Counted from the stretch's first letter, positions 10,805-19,572 are shown. The stretch: 64,000 bases of DNA from DATAVB01 sp036267955 (GCA_036267955.1 DATAVB010000024.1:49529-113528), one strand, 5' to 3'. Numbers and translations: made by a program. Notes: generated from the sequence alone by a model not told the origin.

Positions 10805-11031
10805 TGGTGGATCTCGAAGTCTTCGATCACCGGGTTGGCCAGAAGGGTGTCGGCGATCTCCCGGATCGTCTGATCATTCACCTCACCGGGAATGTCGAGG
10901 ACGAAATGCTTCCCGGCGCGGACGTCGGTGACGCCGCTGAAACCCAGCCGGGGCAGCGCCTGCACGATCGCCTGCCCCTGCGGGTCGAGAATTTCTGGCT
11001 TGAGCATGACATCTACGACGACGCGCGCCAC
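10801..11031 (-). CDS. purS: phosphoribosylformylglycinamidine synthase subunit PurS
   Basis: Small subunit (76 residues) that bridges PurL and PurQ in bacteria with the split FGAM synthase. VARVVVDVMLKPEILDPQGQAIVQALPRLGF and VRAGKHFVLDI are diagnostic of PurS. The GTG at 11031 follows GGGAGCACCC; the frame is open 46 codons further upstream, but that part lacks family similarity. First gene of the purSQL unit; the next gene upstream is 200 bp away behind a hairpin repeat. Confidence 0.95.
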   Translation of the reverse strand: MARVVVDVMLKPEILDPQGQAIVQALPRLGFSGVTDVRAGKHFVLDIPGEVNDQTIREIADTLLANPVIEDFEIHQ

Positions 11032-11163
11032 GGGTGCTCCCTGCTCGGCTTCTACTACGACATTTCTCCTACGACAATTCGGCCGGACCGCACCGCGATG
11101 CGACCCTGCCGGCAGCGTACCTGCTGGACCACCCGGCACGTCGGGAGGCACGGAGCCGCCAAC

Positions 11164-11224
11164 TTTCATGATCGTGATCGGTGGTTGGGGCTATACCAAC
11201 CAGAAACCGATCACGATCATGAAA
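11164..11224. repeat. palindromic repeat type A, copy 1
   Basis: A 19-bp arm containing CATGATCGTGATCGGT is perfectly complementary to its partner (11206-11224). Between them GGTTGG and CCAACC form an inner stem around GGCTATA. It sits between the stop of the oxidoreductase gene (12 bp away) and purS. Copy 2 near 22.9 kb is nearly the same sequence in the opposite orientation. It could end the oxidoreductase transcript, but conservation of the inner segment points to a dispersed repeat rather than a one-off terminator. Confidence 0.85.
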
Positions 11225-11235
11225 ATTGGGGTCGG

Positions 11236-12351
11236 CTAGAACGTCGTCTGCAACTCGACCACGCGACCCTGCCGCGCGGAGGTATTGACGGCAAGCATGA
11301 TCTCCAGCGCGTGCCGGGCATGCTCGGCGCTGAGCACCGGGTGGGTGTCGTCGCGGACGCAGTCGGCGAGGTGGTCGACCAGGATGGCCCGCTGCAGCTT
11401 GTCGACCCAGGCGTCATGCAGGGCCGGCCAGCGCGCCGGCGCGACCCAGCCGTCCACTCCGGGCGCCACATCGGTCCGGTAGACCTCCAGCGGCTCGTCG
11501 CCGCGCGGGTCGTAGATGTTCATCGCGCCGCGGCGGCCGAAGATCTCCACCTTCGGGCTGCGGGAGGCGTGCACGTTGAACGTCCCGTCGACCACCGCGA
11601 AGGTCGACCCGCCGAAGTCGAGCATGAACAGGGAGTTGTCGTCCGCCGTGACCTCGATCTCGGTGCCCTTGAACGGGCCGCCGCGCACCACCCGGACCGG
11701 CTCGGTGATACCGCTGAACGCGGTCACCCGCTTGGCCGGCCCGAGCAGGCCGGTGATCTCGTGGATGCCGTAGACACCCATGTCCAGCAGCGGACCCGAG
11801 CCCTCCTGGTAGAACCAGGTCGGGTCCAGCGGCCAGCCGCCCGGGCCGCCGCCGGGGCCGGCGTGCGAGCTGCGGACCCGGGCGAACGCCACCTTGCCGA
11901 TGGTGTCCGCGTCGAGCAGCCGCCGGGCCTCGTAGTACGGCGGGTGCAGCATGTCCGGCGGCGCGCAGACGATCTTCACATTGTTCGCCGCCGCGGTTTC
12001 GATAATCGTGTCCGCTTCGTCCATTGTGGAGCCGAGCGGCTTTTCCGACACGAGGTGCTTTCCGCTTTCCACGATGCGGCGGGAGGTCTCGCCGTGGAAG
12101 GTGATCGGAGTCAGGTTGACCACGACGTCGATGTCGGCCTTGTCCAGCATGTCGCCGAGCTCGGTGTACACCTCGGGAATGCCGAATTCCACCGACGCCT
12201 GCTTGGCCCGTTCGCTCGACGGGTCGGCCACCGCGACAAGCTCGACCTTGTCCTGGATGTGCTTCAGGTTGGGCAGCACGCCGTAGCTGGTCACGGCGAT
12301 GGTGCCGGCCCCGAGAATGCCGAGCCGGAGTGGGCGCGATGCAGAGGTCAT
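11236..12351 (-). CDS. Gfo/Idh/MocA family NAD(P)-dependent oxidoreductase
   Basis: A 371-residue sugar- or polyol-type dehydrogenase. The N-terminal Rossmann fold begins RLGILGAGTIAVTSYG; VAVADPSSERA and VVVNLTPITFHGETSRRIVESGKHLVSEKPL follow, the last with the EKP motif whose lysine contacts substrate. The C-terminal half (GPLLDMGVYGIHEITGLLGPAKRVTAFSG) is the GFO_IDH_MocA C-domain with the DMGVYGIH active-site histidine region. Substrate unknown. ATG start preceded by GGAG with good spacing. It stands alone, not in a sugar-uptake operon, so context does not help. Confidence 0.9.
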   Translation of the reverse strand: MTSASRPLRLGILGAGTIAVTSYGVLPNLKHIQDKVELVAVADPSSERAKQASVEFGIPEVYTELGDMLDKADIDVVVNLTPITFHGETSRRIVESGKHLVSEKPLGSTMDEADTIIETAAANNVKIVCAPPDMLHPPYYEARRLLDADTIGKVAFARVRSSHAGPGGGPGGWPLDPTWFYQEGSGPLLDMGVYGIHEITGLLGPAKRVTAFSGITEPVRVVRGGPFKGTEIEVTADDNSLFMLDFGGSTFAVVDGTFNVHASRSPKVEIFGRRGAMNIYDPRGDEPLEVYRTDVAPGVDGWVAPARWPALHDAWVDKLQRAILVDHLADCVRDDTHPVLSAEHARHALEIMLAVNTSARQGRVVELQTTF

Positions 12352-12605
12352 GAATTACTCCATTATGTAAGGCCGGGTTATATGGAGGCCGTGAAAATCC
12401 GTATTCCTTGGTGCACGCGAAGCCTAGCCACATGGATCTCGCCGAGGCAATGACCACGGACACCTTCGGACAACATGATCATCAGCACGGCGGGCCACCC
12501 TGCGTCGCCGCCGCACCGCGACGGTGGCACGAATCGGGGTAAGGCGGGGCGCCGGCCCGGCCGTAATCTCACCGTCGTCCCCGCCGCTCGACGTTGGAGA
12601 AATCG

Positions 12606-13061
12606 ATGATCATCTACGGTTACCGGACAATCGTGCGCCAGCTGGCGATGATCACGATGGTCTGCGCCAGGTGCAATTCCTATGCCCCGCAGCAGGTCAA
12701 CCGCCGGGTCAAGAAATTCACCCTGTTCTTCATTCCGCTCTTTCCGATCAGTGTCTGGTATTTCACCCGCTGCACCGCGTGCGGAAGAGACCACATGTCG
12801 CGCAAGGCGACGGTGGAACAGCTGCTCGCCCAGAACGGACTGGCGATCAACGGCCAGCCGCTGGCGCCCACGCAGCAGCCGTACAACCCGGCGCCGCAAT
12901 TTCCCGCCCAACAGTACCCGGCCCCACGTAACGCACCGGCGCAATTTCCCGCGCCGCAATACCCAGCTCCGCAATACGCAGCTCCGCAGTACCCGCCGCA
13001 GCAGTACCCGCCGCAGCAGTACGCCGCCCCGCAGCAACCGTACGGAGCGGTCCCGCGTTAG
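12606..13061 (+). CDS. zinc-ribbon protein with P/Q/Y-rich tail
   Basis: A 151-residue protein. The N-terminal 60 residues form a treble-clef type zinc ribbon, with CARC and later CTAC as the two metal knuckles, around a hydrophobic stretch (FTLFFIPLFPISVWYF) that may be buried or membrane-associated. The tail is a run of degenerate PQYPAPQ / PQQYPP units, probably disordered. The ATG at 12606 follows GGAGAAATCG; an ATG four codons earlier has no ribosome site. The gene ends 4 bp from the purC stop, on the opposite strand. Function unknown. Confidence 0.8.
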   Translation: MIIYGYRTIVRQLAMITMVCARCNSYAPQQVNRRVKKFTLFFIPLFPISVWYFTRCTACGRDHMSRKATVEQLLAQNGLAINGQPLAPTQQPYNPAPQFPAQQYPAPRNAPAQFPAPQYPAPQYAAPQYPPQQYPPQQYAAPQQPYGAVPR

Positions 13062-13065
13062 CTGC

Positions 13066-13935
13066 TCAGCTCATCCAGTCCGAGAACCGCAGGCCGGTCA
13101 GCTGTTCGTACGCATCGATATAGCGCTGCCGGGTGGCGGCGACCACATCATCCGGCAACTCCGGCGGGGGCGAGGCCCTGTCCCAGCCGGACTTCACCAG
13201 CCAGTCGCGGACGAACTGCTTGTCGTACGACGGCTGTGAACGCCCCGGCTCCCACTGGTCGGCCGGCCAGAATCGCGACGAGTCGGGCGTCAGCACCTCA
13301 TCGCCGATCAGGATCCGCCCGCTGTCGTCGATGCCGAACTCGAACTTCGTGTCGGCCAGGATGATGCCACGCTCCCGGGCGATCTCGGCGCCGCGCTCAT
13401 AGATCTCGACGGTCAGCTGACTCAACTGCAGCGCCGTCCCCGCGCCGATCTGGGCGACGACCGTCTCGTAGTCGACGTTCTCATCGTGCGATCCGACCTC
13501 GGCCTTGGTCGCCGGGGTGAAGATCGTCTCCGGCAGTTGCGAGCCCTCCACCAGCCCCTCGGGCAGCGGAATGCCGCAGATCTCGCCGCTGGCCTGATAG
13601 TCCTTGGTCCCGGAGCCGGCGAGATATCCGCGGGCCACGCACTCGACCGGCACCATCGACAGGCGCCGCACCAGCATTGCGCGGCCCAGCACCTCGACCG
13701 GAATGCGCGGATCGTCGACCGATATCAAGTGATTGCGCACGACGTCGGCGATCCGGCCGAACCACCACGTCGACAGCGCAGTCAGCACCCGGCCCTTGTC
13801 CGGGATCTCCGTCGGCAGCACCCAGTCGTACGCCGAGATGCGGTCGCTGGCGACGATCAGCAGGTGCCGCTTGTCCACCTGGTAGAGGTCGCGGACCTTG
13901 CCCGAGCCCAGTGCGGTCAGATCTGCAAGCGTCAT
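13066..13935 (-). CDS. purC: phosphoribosylaminoimidazole-succinocarboxamide synthase
   Basis: SAICAR synthetase: joins CAIR with aspartate using ATP (purine step 8). The 289 residues contain GSGKVRDLYQV (ATP P-loop-like segment), SDRISAYDWVLPTEIPDKG, VPVECVARGYLAGSGTKDYQ, ILADTKFEFGID, and DEVLTPDSSRFWPADQWEPG, all canonical. The upstream region has no ribosome site; CAGAAT six bases before the ATG suggests a leaderless transcript. The gene lies 29 bp downstream of purB on the same strand. Confidence 0.96.
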   Translation of the reverse strand: MTLADLTALGSGKVRDLYQVDKRHLLIVASDRISAYDWVLPTEIPDKGRVLTALSTWWFGRIADVVRNHLISVDDPRIPVEVLGRAMLVRRLSMVPVECVARGYLAGSGTKDYQASGEICGIPLPEGLVEGSQLPETIFTPATKAEVGSHDENVDYETVVAQIGAGTALQLSQLTVEIYERGAEIARERGIILADTKFEFGIDDSGRILIGDEVLTPDSSRFWPADQWEPGRSQPSYDKQFVRDWLVKSGWDRASPPPELPDDVVAATRQRYIDAYEQLTGLRFSDWMS

Positions 13936-13964
13936 GGGGAGATTCTGGCACTCAGTTCCGACAC

Positions 13965-15389
13965 TCAGAGAATCGGCCGTGGCTGGTACGTCGCCGCATC
14001 GGGATAACGGCCCGTCACCGCGTCGACCTGGCCGATCATCGCCGCGACCTGGTCGACCGCGGCACCGGTGAAGGACAGCGGCTCGGCGAGCAGCGAAGTC
14101 AACGCGGCGGCGTCGAGCGGGAGCCGCGGATCGGCGGCGAACCGGTCGAACAGGTCGTTGCCGGCGGCGCCCTGTTCACGCATCGCCAGGGCGACGGCGA
14201 CCGCGTGCTCCTTGATGACCTCGTGTGCCGCCTCGCGGCCGACGCCCGCACGTACCGCCGCCATCAGGACCTTGGTGGTGGCGAGGAACGGCAGGTACCG
14301 GTCGAGCTCGCGGGCGACCACAGCGCCGAAGGCACCGAATTCGTCCAGCACGGTCAGGAACGTCTCGACCAGCCCGTCGATGGCGAAGAAGGCGTCCGGC
14401 AACGCGACCCGGCGGACCACCGAATCCGATACGTCGCCCTCGTTCCACTGTCCACCGGACAGCTCACCGAGCATGCCGGCATAGCCGCGCAGGACCACCG
14501 CCAGACCGCAGACCCGCTCGCAGGACCGGGTGTTCATCTTGTGCGGCATCGCCGACGAGCCGACCTGGCCGGGCGCGAATCCCTCGGTCACCAGCTCCTG
14601 ACCGGCCATCAGCCGGACCGTCGTGGCCAGACTCGCGGGACCCGCCGCGAGCTGCACCAGCGTCGTGACGACGTCGAAGTCGAGCGACCGCGGGTAGACC
14701 TGGCCGACGCTGGTGAGCACCTGCTCGAAGCCCAACTGGTTGGCGATCCGGCGCTCCAGCTCGGCCACCTTCCCGGCGTCTCCGTCGAACAGGTCGAGCA
14801 GGTCCTGCGCGGTGCCGACCGGCCCCTTGATGCCGCGCAACGGATACCGCTCCAGCAGGTTCTCCAACCGGCCGAACGCGGCCAGCAGCTCGTCGGCCGC
14901 GCTGGCGAACCGCTTGCCGAGGGTCGTCGCCTGAGCCGGGACGTTGTGGCTGCGGCCGGCCATCACCAGCTCGGCGTGCTCCGCCGCGAGCCGGGACAAC
15001 CGGGACAGCACGGCCACGGTCCGGTCCCGTACATGCTCCAGGGAACGCCGGATCTGGCACTGCTCGACGTTCTCGGTGAGATCCCGGCTGGTCAGTCCCT
15101 TGTGGACATGTTCGTGGCCGGCAAGGGCGTTGAACTCCTCGATGCGGGCCTTGACGTCATGCCTGGTTACCCGCTCGCGGGCCGCGATCGACTCGAGGTC
15201 GACCCGGTCGAGCACCTTCTCGTAGTCGGCCACGACGCCGTCCGGGACGTCAATGCCCAGGTCGCGCTGGGCGGTGAGCACGGCGAGCCAGAGCTGGCGC
15301 TCCAGGATGATCTTGCTGCGCGGCGACCAGATATCGAGCAGCTCGGGCGATGCGTAACGGGCGGCGAGGACGTTCGGTATGGGCGGCAC
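13965..15389 (-). CDS. purB: adenylosuccinate lyase
   Basis: Acts twice in purine synthesis, releasing fumarate from SAICAR and from adenylosuccinate. The 474 residues show ERVTRHDVKARIEEFN, GLTSRDLTENVEQ (catalytic His/Ser region), GRSHNVPAQATTLGKRFA, GPVGTAQDL and the fumarase/aspartase-superfamily signature GSSAMPHKMNTRSCERV. GTG start preceded by GGGATGATGGGG. It lies upstream of purC; the 29-bp gap suggests a shared transcript, though purC may also have its own promoter. Confidence 0.96.
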   Translation of the reverse strand: MPPIPNVLAARYASPELLDIWSPRSKIILERQLWLAVLTAQRDLGIDVPDGVVADYEKVLDRVDLESIAARERVTRHDVKARIEEFNALAGHEHVHKGLTSRDLTENVEQCQIRRSLEHVRDRTVAVLSRLSRLAAEHAELVMAGRSHNVPAQATTLGKRFASAADELLAAFGRLENLLERYPLRGIKGPVGTAQDLLDLFDGDAGKVAELERRIANQLGFEQVLTSVGQVYPRSLDFDVVTTLVQLAAGPASLATTVRLMAGQELVTEGFAPGQVGSSAMPHKMNTRSCERVCGLAVVLRGYAGMLGELSGGQWNEGDVSDSVVRRVALPDAFFAIDGLVETFLTVLDEFGAFGAVVARELDRYLPFLATTKVLMAAVRAGVGREAAHEVIKEHAVAVALAMREQGAAGNDLFDRFAADPRLPLDAAALTSLLAEPLSFTGAAVDQVAAMIGQVDAVTGRYPDAATYQPRPIL

Positions 15390-15410
15390 GGCCCCATCAT
15401 CCCAGGAATG

Positions 15411-16178
15411 CTAGAAGACGGAGACCGTGGCTCCGACGGCCAATTGATTGAAGTAGTAGTTGGCGTCCGGCACCGAGAGGTGTACGCAGCCGTGCGAGCC
15501 CTTGGTCAGACTGCCAACGTGGAAGGCGATTCCGCCCGGGGCGAAGAAGACCGCGTCCGGCATCGCCTCGTTGAACTCGCTGCTGATGTGGTGCTTGTCC
15601 TTCCAGCTGACCGTGAAGTTGCCGACCGGCGTGACCTGACCGGGCGAGCCCGGCTCGATCCGGACCGGGCCGTACATCACGACGCCGTTGATCTGCAGCC
15701 AGCTGACCTTGTCCTTCAGATCCACGCAGGCGAACGTCTTTTCCGGGCAGAGATCGCGGTAATGCCAGGGCTTTACCACCGGCTTGGGGGTGACCGACGC
15801 CTTCGGCGCCGGGGCGGTCGTCGCCACCGGCGCGGACCGCGGCGCGTTGTTGGCTGACTTGTGCGCCGAGGTGTGCGCGGCCGTCCCAGCTGCCTGCGGA
15901 TTGGTCAGGCCGTCGGCGTGGGAGGTGGGCGAAACCACGATCCACACGCTGACCGCAACGCCGATCAGCAGCGCCAGGCAGGTGACGAGACCGGTCGGCC
16001 CGTGCCGATGCGCCGGCTGCCGGCGCGGCGGTGGCCCGGTGAATCGCGAACCGTCGATTGGCTGGCGACCCTGCGATTGGTGGCTCTGTGATTGGTGGCT
16101 CTGCGATCGACCGCTCTGTGATTGACCGCTCTGTGATTGACGAGCCCGGCCATCGTGGCGACGGTGCGTCTGCGACAC
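15411..16178 (-). CDS. membrane-anchored L,D-transpeptidase (YkuD)
   Basis: Cell-wall cross-linking enzyme, 255 residues. A cytoplasmic N-terminus rich in SQSGQ/SQSHQ repeats (residues 14-37) precedes one membrane helix at 63-82 (GLVTCLALLIGVAVSVWIVV), then an Ala/Pro/Lys linker, and a YkuD domain ending with HVGSLTKGSHGCVHLSVPDA; SHGCVHL carries the nucleophile Cys231. It should act outside the membrane on the peptidoglycan stem to make 3-3 bonds. The GTG start follows GAGGAG. The N-terminal repeats come from near-identical DNA units at about 16065-16140. Confidence 0.9.
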   Translation of the reverse strand: MSQTHRRHDGRARQSQSGQSQSGRSQSHQSQSHQSQGRQPIDGSRFTGPPPRRQPAHRHGPTGLVTCLALLIGVAVSVWIVVSPTSHADGLTNPQAAGTAAHTSAHKSANNAPRSAPVATTAPAPKASVTPKPVVKPWHYRDLCPEKTFACVDLKDKVSWLQINGVVMYGPVRIEPGSPGQVTPVGNFTVSWKDKHHISSEFNEAMPDAVFFAPGGIAFHVGSLTKGSHGCVHLSVPDANYYFNQLAVGATVSVF

Positions 16179-16321
16179 GACGACCTGCTCCTCTCGGGCG
16201 ACTCACGGAAGGTCACGATCATGTCACGCCGACTGTCTCCCGTCGAGAGACCCTCCGTAGTCGTGTCGTCACGCGGATGCTACGACAGGGTCGATGGATT
16301 GCCGTTTCCACAAGGGATTCC

Positions 16322-16357
16322 GCTGCGCACGGTGCTTTGCCTCAGCACCGGCGCAGC
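16322..16357. terminator. hairpin upstream of the SigC-like gene
   Basis: GCTGCGC-AC-GGTGCT pairs with AGCACC-G-GCGCAGC. It lies about 54 bp before the predicted leaderless start of the sigma factor, so it would not be in that mRNA; it could block read-through into it. Confidence 0.4.
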
Positions 16358-16397
16358 GGGATGACGCCCCGGCCGCAGGTCACAGCCGGCCGCTGCC

Positions 16398-16411
16398 TAC
16401 TGTCTTCTGCG
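16398..16411 (+). promoter_or_regulatory. leaderless -10 element of the SigC-like gene
   Basis: TACTGT ends seven bases before the GTG at 16411 and there is no ribosome binding site, so transcription probably starts at the start codon itself. No good -35 was recognised. Confidence 0.5.
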
Positions 16412-16959
16412 TGGACGAGCTCACCGCGACGCTGCTCGCCGCCCGCAACGGCGACGATGCAGCGCTCACCTCATTCGTCCAGCAGACCCGTCCGGCCGTC
16501 TGGCGCTTCGTCGCCCATCTCGTCGACCCGCGGGCAGCCGACGACCTCACTCAGGACACCTTCCTGCGCGCGGTCCGGGCGCTGCCCGGCTACCGCGGCG
16601 ACGCCTCGGCGCGCACCTGGCTGTTGGCGATCGCCCGCCGGGCCTGCATGGACGAGCTTCGGGTACGGACCCGGCAACGGCGCCGCGACGCCAAGCTGTC
16701 CGGGCTGCGGGCCGAGGACACGGTGCCCGACATCGCGCCGGAGTCCGATTCCGCGGCACTGCTGCGGATGCTGAATCCGGACCGGCGGGCCGCGTTCGTC
16801 CTGACCCAGCTGATCAGCCTCTCCTACGCCGAGGCGGCGGAGATTCTGGGCGTGCCGATCGGCACCATCCGATCCCGGGTCGCCCGCGCCAGGGCCGACC
16901 TGATCGAGCAACTGGAAGGACCGGCCGGCACCGAACGGGCCGACCAGAGCCTGTTCTAG
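16411..16959 (+). CDS. ECF sigma factor, SigC-like
   Basis: A 182-residue group 4 sigma factor. Region 2 reads AVWRFVAHLVDPRAADDLTQDTFLRAVRALPGYRGDASARTWLLAIARR; region 4 reads DRRAAFVLTQLISLSYAEAAEILGVPIGTIRSRVARARADL. The region 2 and 4 wording closely resembles Mycobacterium tuberculosis SigC, which also lacks an adjacent anti-sigma factor, and none is obvious here. Start GTG 16411 chosen because it aligns the N-terminus with region 2 and has the leaderless -10; the frame is open to 16294. The neighbour on the right is a different sigma/partner pair on the other strand. Confidence 0.88.
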   Translation: MDELTATLLAARNGDDAALTSFVQQTRPAVWRFVAHLVDPRAADDLTQDTFLRAVRALPGYRGDASARTWLLAIARRACMDELRVRTRQRRRDAKLSGLRAEDTVPDIAPESDSAALLRMLNPDRRAAFVLTQLISLSYAEAAEILGVPIGTIRSRVARARADLIEQLEGPAGTERADQSLF

Positions 16960-16998
16960 CCCAATCCCCCGCCGAGCACCGGCGTTGCCGGGGATCGG

Positions 16999-17586
16999 CT
17001 ACTCGCCGCCGGTCACACAGCTCGGTAGGGCGGGTTGCGGCGACTTGGTCAGCGTCGGCTGCTCCGGCGGAGGCTGGACATGCGACGGCGCGTGCATCAC
17101 GGTGCCGACGGGCCCGCCCCCCTCGACCGGAGGCCTGGTGCTCGCGGGAGTCGACGGGATGGTCGTCATGGCCTGCGGCGGGGCCACCGAGTATGGCGCC
17201 GGCGGTGTCTCCGTGGATGCGGGCGACTCGGTGGGCAGGTAGCTCGGCAGCGTGGGCGTCACGTCGCAGCTCGGCGGCGCCGTCCTGGCGGGTACGGGCG
17301 CCGGCGGGGTGGTCGTGGCCGACCGCGGCGACGGGATCGGCGGGACTGGAGTCGTTCCGCCGGATCCCGCTCCGGCGACGTGCTGTCCGCCCAGCAGCGT
17401 GAGCGGCACCGTCACCGCGATGGCCGCGGCGATCGAGGCGACGCCTGCCACCATTCCGTGCCGCCGGGACTGGCGCCGCCGGCCCGACGCGACGACCTCG
17501 CCGGCTCCGAATCCCAGCGGGGGCTCGTCGGCTGTCAGTCCCTGCAACGCGGCGCGAATATCGTCGTTGTCCGGCATCGTGTTCAC
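16999..17586 (-). CDS. proline-rich single-pass membrane protein, partner of SigE-family sigma factor
   Basis: A 195-residue protein: a short cytoplasmic N-terminus (DNDDIRAALQGLTADEPPLGF), one membrane helix at about residues 45-66 (MVAGVASIAAAIAVTVPLTLLGG), then a long extracytoplasmic Pro/Thr/Ser-rich region with cysteines near residues 107 and 190. It has no recognisable zinc anti-sigma domain. Its start overlaps the sigma-factor stop (GTGTGA), so it is translationally coupled to it; by position it may act as an anti-sigma factor or sensor, which is inference. The ATG three codons later is an alternative start. Confidence 0.72.
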   Translation of the reverse strand: MNTMPDNDDIRAALQGLTADEPPLGFGAGEVVASGRRRQSRRHGMVAGVASIAAAIAVTVPLTLLGGQHVAGAGSGGTTPVPPIPSPRSATTTPPAPVPARTAPPSCDVTPTLPSYLPTESPASTETPPAPYSVAPPQAMTTIPSTPASTRPPVEGGGPVGTVMHAPSHVQPPPEQPTLTKSPQPALPSCVTGGE

Positions 17587-18098
17587 ACACCTCTCCAGGT
17601 CAGGAGTTCGCCTTTGCGCGAACCCTGCAGGCCCTCGCGCAGCGCGGCGAGTCCTCTGGCGGACGCGCTCTTCACCGTTCCTTCACTGATCTGCAGCCAG
17701 GCGGCGGTCTCCGCCACACTGAGGTCCTCCCAGTAACGCAGCACCACGACCGCGCGTTGACTCCGCGGCAACGACCGCAGCGCGGCCATCAGCGCGAGCC
17801 GGTCGTCGGCCGGATCGGTCGGCAACGCCTGCTCCGGGAGTTCCTTCGCCGGATACTCCCGATGCCACGGCCGACGCCGTTCGTCGAGGTAGGTCCGCAA
17901 CAGCGTCCGGCGGGCGTACGCGTCGACGCTGCCGCTCCGGTCGATCCGGCGCCACGCCCCGTAGAGCTTCGCCAGCGCCAGCTGGGTCAGATCCTCGGCC
18001 TGGTGCCAGTCGCCGCACAGCAGGTACGCGGTACGGCGCAACGCCGCTGACCGGGTCGCGACATAGTCGACGAAATCCCGCTCCCAGTCGCGTCGCAT
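17583..18098 (-). CDS. SigE-family ECF RNA polymerase sigma factor
   Basis: A 171-residue sigma factor of the actinobacterial SigE family. FVDYVATRSAALRRTAYLLCGDWHQAEDLTQLALAKLYGAWRRI is region 2 with the AEDLTQ core-binding motif; SLPRSQRAVVVLRYWEDLSVAETAAWLQISEGTVKSASARGLAALRE is region 4. The ATG follows GGGGAG. A candidate ECF promoter lies immediately upstream, suggesting autoregulation. The downstream membrane protein is its likely regulator. The stimulus is unknown. Confidence 0.93.
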   Translation of the reverse strand: MRRDWERDFVDYVATRSAALRRTAYLLCGDWHQAEDLTQLALAKLYGAWRRIDRSGSVDAYARRTLLRTYLDERRRPWHREYPAKELPEQALPTDPADDRLALMAALRSLPRSQRAVVVLRYWEDLSVAETAAWLQISEGTVKSASARGLAALREGLQGSRKGELLTWRGV

Positions 18099-18133
18099 CC
18101 GCTCCCCTATCTGCCTGGTTGTGCCTTTAACAC

Positions 18134-18157
18134 GACGCCAGGCAGTGGTTCGGTTCC
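18134..18157 (-). promoter_or_regulatory. candidate autoregulatory ECF promoter
   Basis: On the minus strand GGAACC (18157-18152) is followed by 14 nt and CGTC (18137-18134), an ECF-type -35/-10 pair (GAAC then CGTC). Transcription would start about 28 bases before the SigE-family gene. Prediction only. Confidence 0.5.
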
Positions 18158-18158
18158 C

Positions 18159-19385
18159 TCAGGACACAATTCCCTTGGCGATGTCGGTCCGATGTTGGGC
18201 GCCGGCGAAGGACACCTCGCCCACCAGGTCGTACGCGGCCGCCCTGGCCTGCGCGACCGTCGTTCCGGTCGCGGTCAGCGACAGCACCCGGCCGCCGGAG
18301 CTGATCACGGCACCGTCCTCGCGGCGCATCGTGCCGGCGTGCAGCACGCCGGGCAGGTCACCGCCACTGATCACCTCACCGGTCCGGGGCGTCGCCGGGT
18401 AGCCCGCGGCGGCCAGCACGACCGTGACCGCGGCGCCGTCGCGCCACTGCAGCGGCGGATGCGCGGCGAGCCGGCCGGTCGCCGATGCGGCGAGCAGCCC
18501 AGCGAGCGGCGTGTCGAGCAGCGCCAGCACGACCTGGGTCTCCGGGTCACCGAACCGGGCGTTGAACTCGACCACCTTCGGTCCCTTGGCGGTCAACGCC
18601 AGCCCCACGTACAGCACACCGGAGAACGGCGTACCGCGACGGGTCATCTCGGCGAGGGTCGGGCGGACGACCTGGGTCAGCACGTCCTCGACCAGACCCA
18701 CCGGCGCCCACGGCAGCGGTGCGTACGCGCCCATGCCGCCGGTGTTCGGCCCGGCGTCGCCATCGCCGATCCGCTTGAAGTCCTGGGCCGGGATCAGCGG
18801 GACCACGACCTCGCCGTCGCACACGCAGAGGAGAGACACCTCCGGCCCGTCCAGGAATTCCTCCACCACCACCTCGCCACAGGCCACGGCGTGGGCCAGC
18901 GCGACAGCCCGATCGTCGGTGACCACGACGCCTTTGCCGGCGGCGAGCCCGTCGGCCTTCACCACGTACGTCGGGCCGAATTCGTCCAGTGCCGCGGCCG
19001 CTTCCGCTGCGGTAGAGCAGGTCCTGGACGCCGCTGTCGGCACCTCCGCGGCGGCCATTATTTCTTTGGCGAACGATTTCGAGCCTTCGAGCCGGGCGGC
19101 AGCGGCGGACGGGCCGAAGCAGTCGATGCCGCGCTCCCGTACGGCGTCAGCGGCGCCGGCGACCAGCGGCACCTCCGGGCCGACGACGACGAGGCCGGCC
19201 GCGCTCGCAACGGCGAGGTCGGCGACGGCGGCGGCATCCGTGACGTCGAGGGGCCGGGTTTCGGCAATCATCGCGGTGCCCGCGTTTCCGGGCGCGCAGA
19301 TCAGACCAGTAACCTCCGGGTCTGCGGCGAGCGCGAGACACAACGCGTGTTCGCGTGCGCCGGATCCGACAACGAGCACTCTCAT
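18159..19385 (-). CDS. purD: phosphoribosylamine--glycine ligase (GAR synthetase)
   Basis: Purine step 2: ATP-dependent ligation of phosphoribosylamine to glycine. The 408-residue ATP-grasp enzyme begins MRVLVVGSGAREHALCLAL. VVVGPEVPLVAGAADAVRERGIDCFGPS, YVVKADGLAAGKGVVV (ATP clamp), AQDFKRIGDGDAGPNTGGMGAY (family signature) and VVEFNARFGDPETQVVL (metal ligands) are all present. The ATG follows GCAGGGGTCATCG. It is monocistronic by position, unlike purC/purB or purSQL. Confidence 0.96.
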   Translation of the reverse strand: MRVLVVGSGAREHALCLALAADPEVTGLICAPGNAGTAMIAETRPLDVTDAAAVADLAVASAAGLVVVGPEVPLVAGAADAVRERGIDCFGPSAAAARLEGSKSFAKEIMAAAEVPTAASRTCSTAAEAAAALDEFGPTYVVKADGLAAGKGVVVTDDRAVALAHAVACGEVVVEEFLDGPEVSLLCVCDGEVVVPLIPAQDFKRIGDGDAGPNTGGMGAYAPLPWAPVGLVEDVLTQVVRPTLAEMTRRGTPFSGVLYVGLALTAKGPKVVEFNARFGDPETQVVLALLDTPLAGLLAASATGRLAAHPPLQWRDGAAVTVVLAAAGYPATPRTGEVISGGDLPGVLHAGTMRREDGAVISSGGRVLSLTATGTTVAQARAAAYDLVGEVSFAGAQHRTDIAKGIVS

Positions 19386-19572
19386 CGATGACCCCTGCTT
19401 TGTCGACTGGTGTTGGCTACATCATCTCAGTCGGAATCGCGAGGTACGCGCACGGTGCGGACGCATCGGGGGTACGCTGTCGCTGCATTCTTGAAACGGG
19501 GCTTTTGATCGACTCACCAATATGCGCACGGCCGGCGCCGTCCCAAAACCTATGAGGCGCTGCCGAAATAAA

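Noticed and set aside
12378..13037. minus-strand frame with LLRRVLLRR-type repeats
   Set aside because: It is the complement of the PQYP-repeat tail of the zinc-ribbon gene.
13677..15857. 726-codon open frame on the plus strand over purB and its neighbours
   Set aside because: It spans three minus-strand genes with clear families, has no known domain and no ribosome site.
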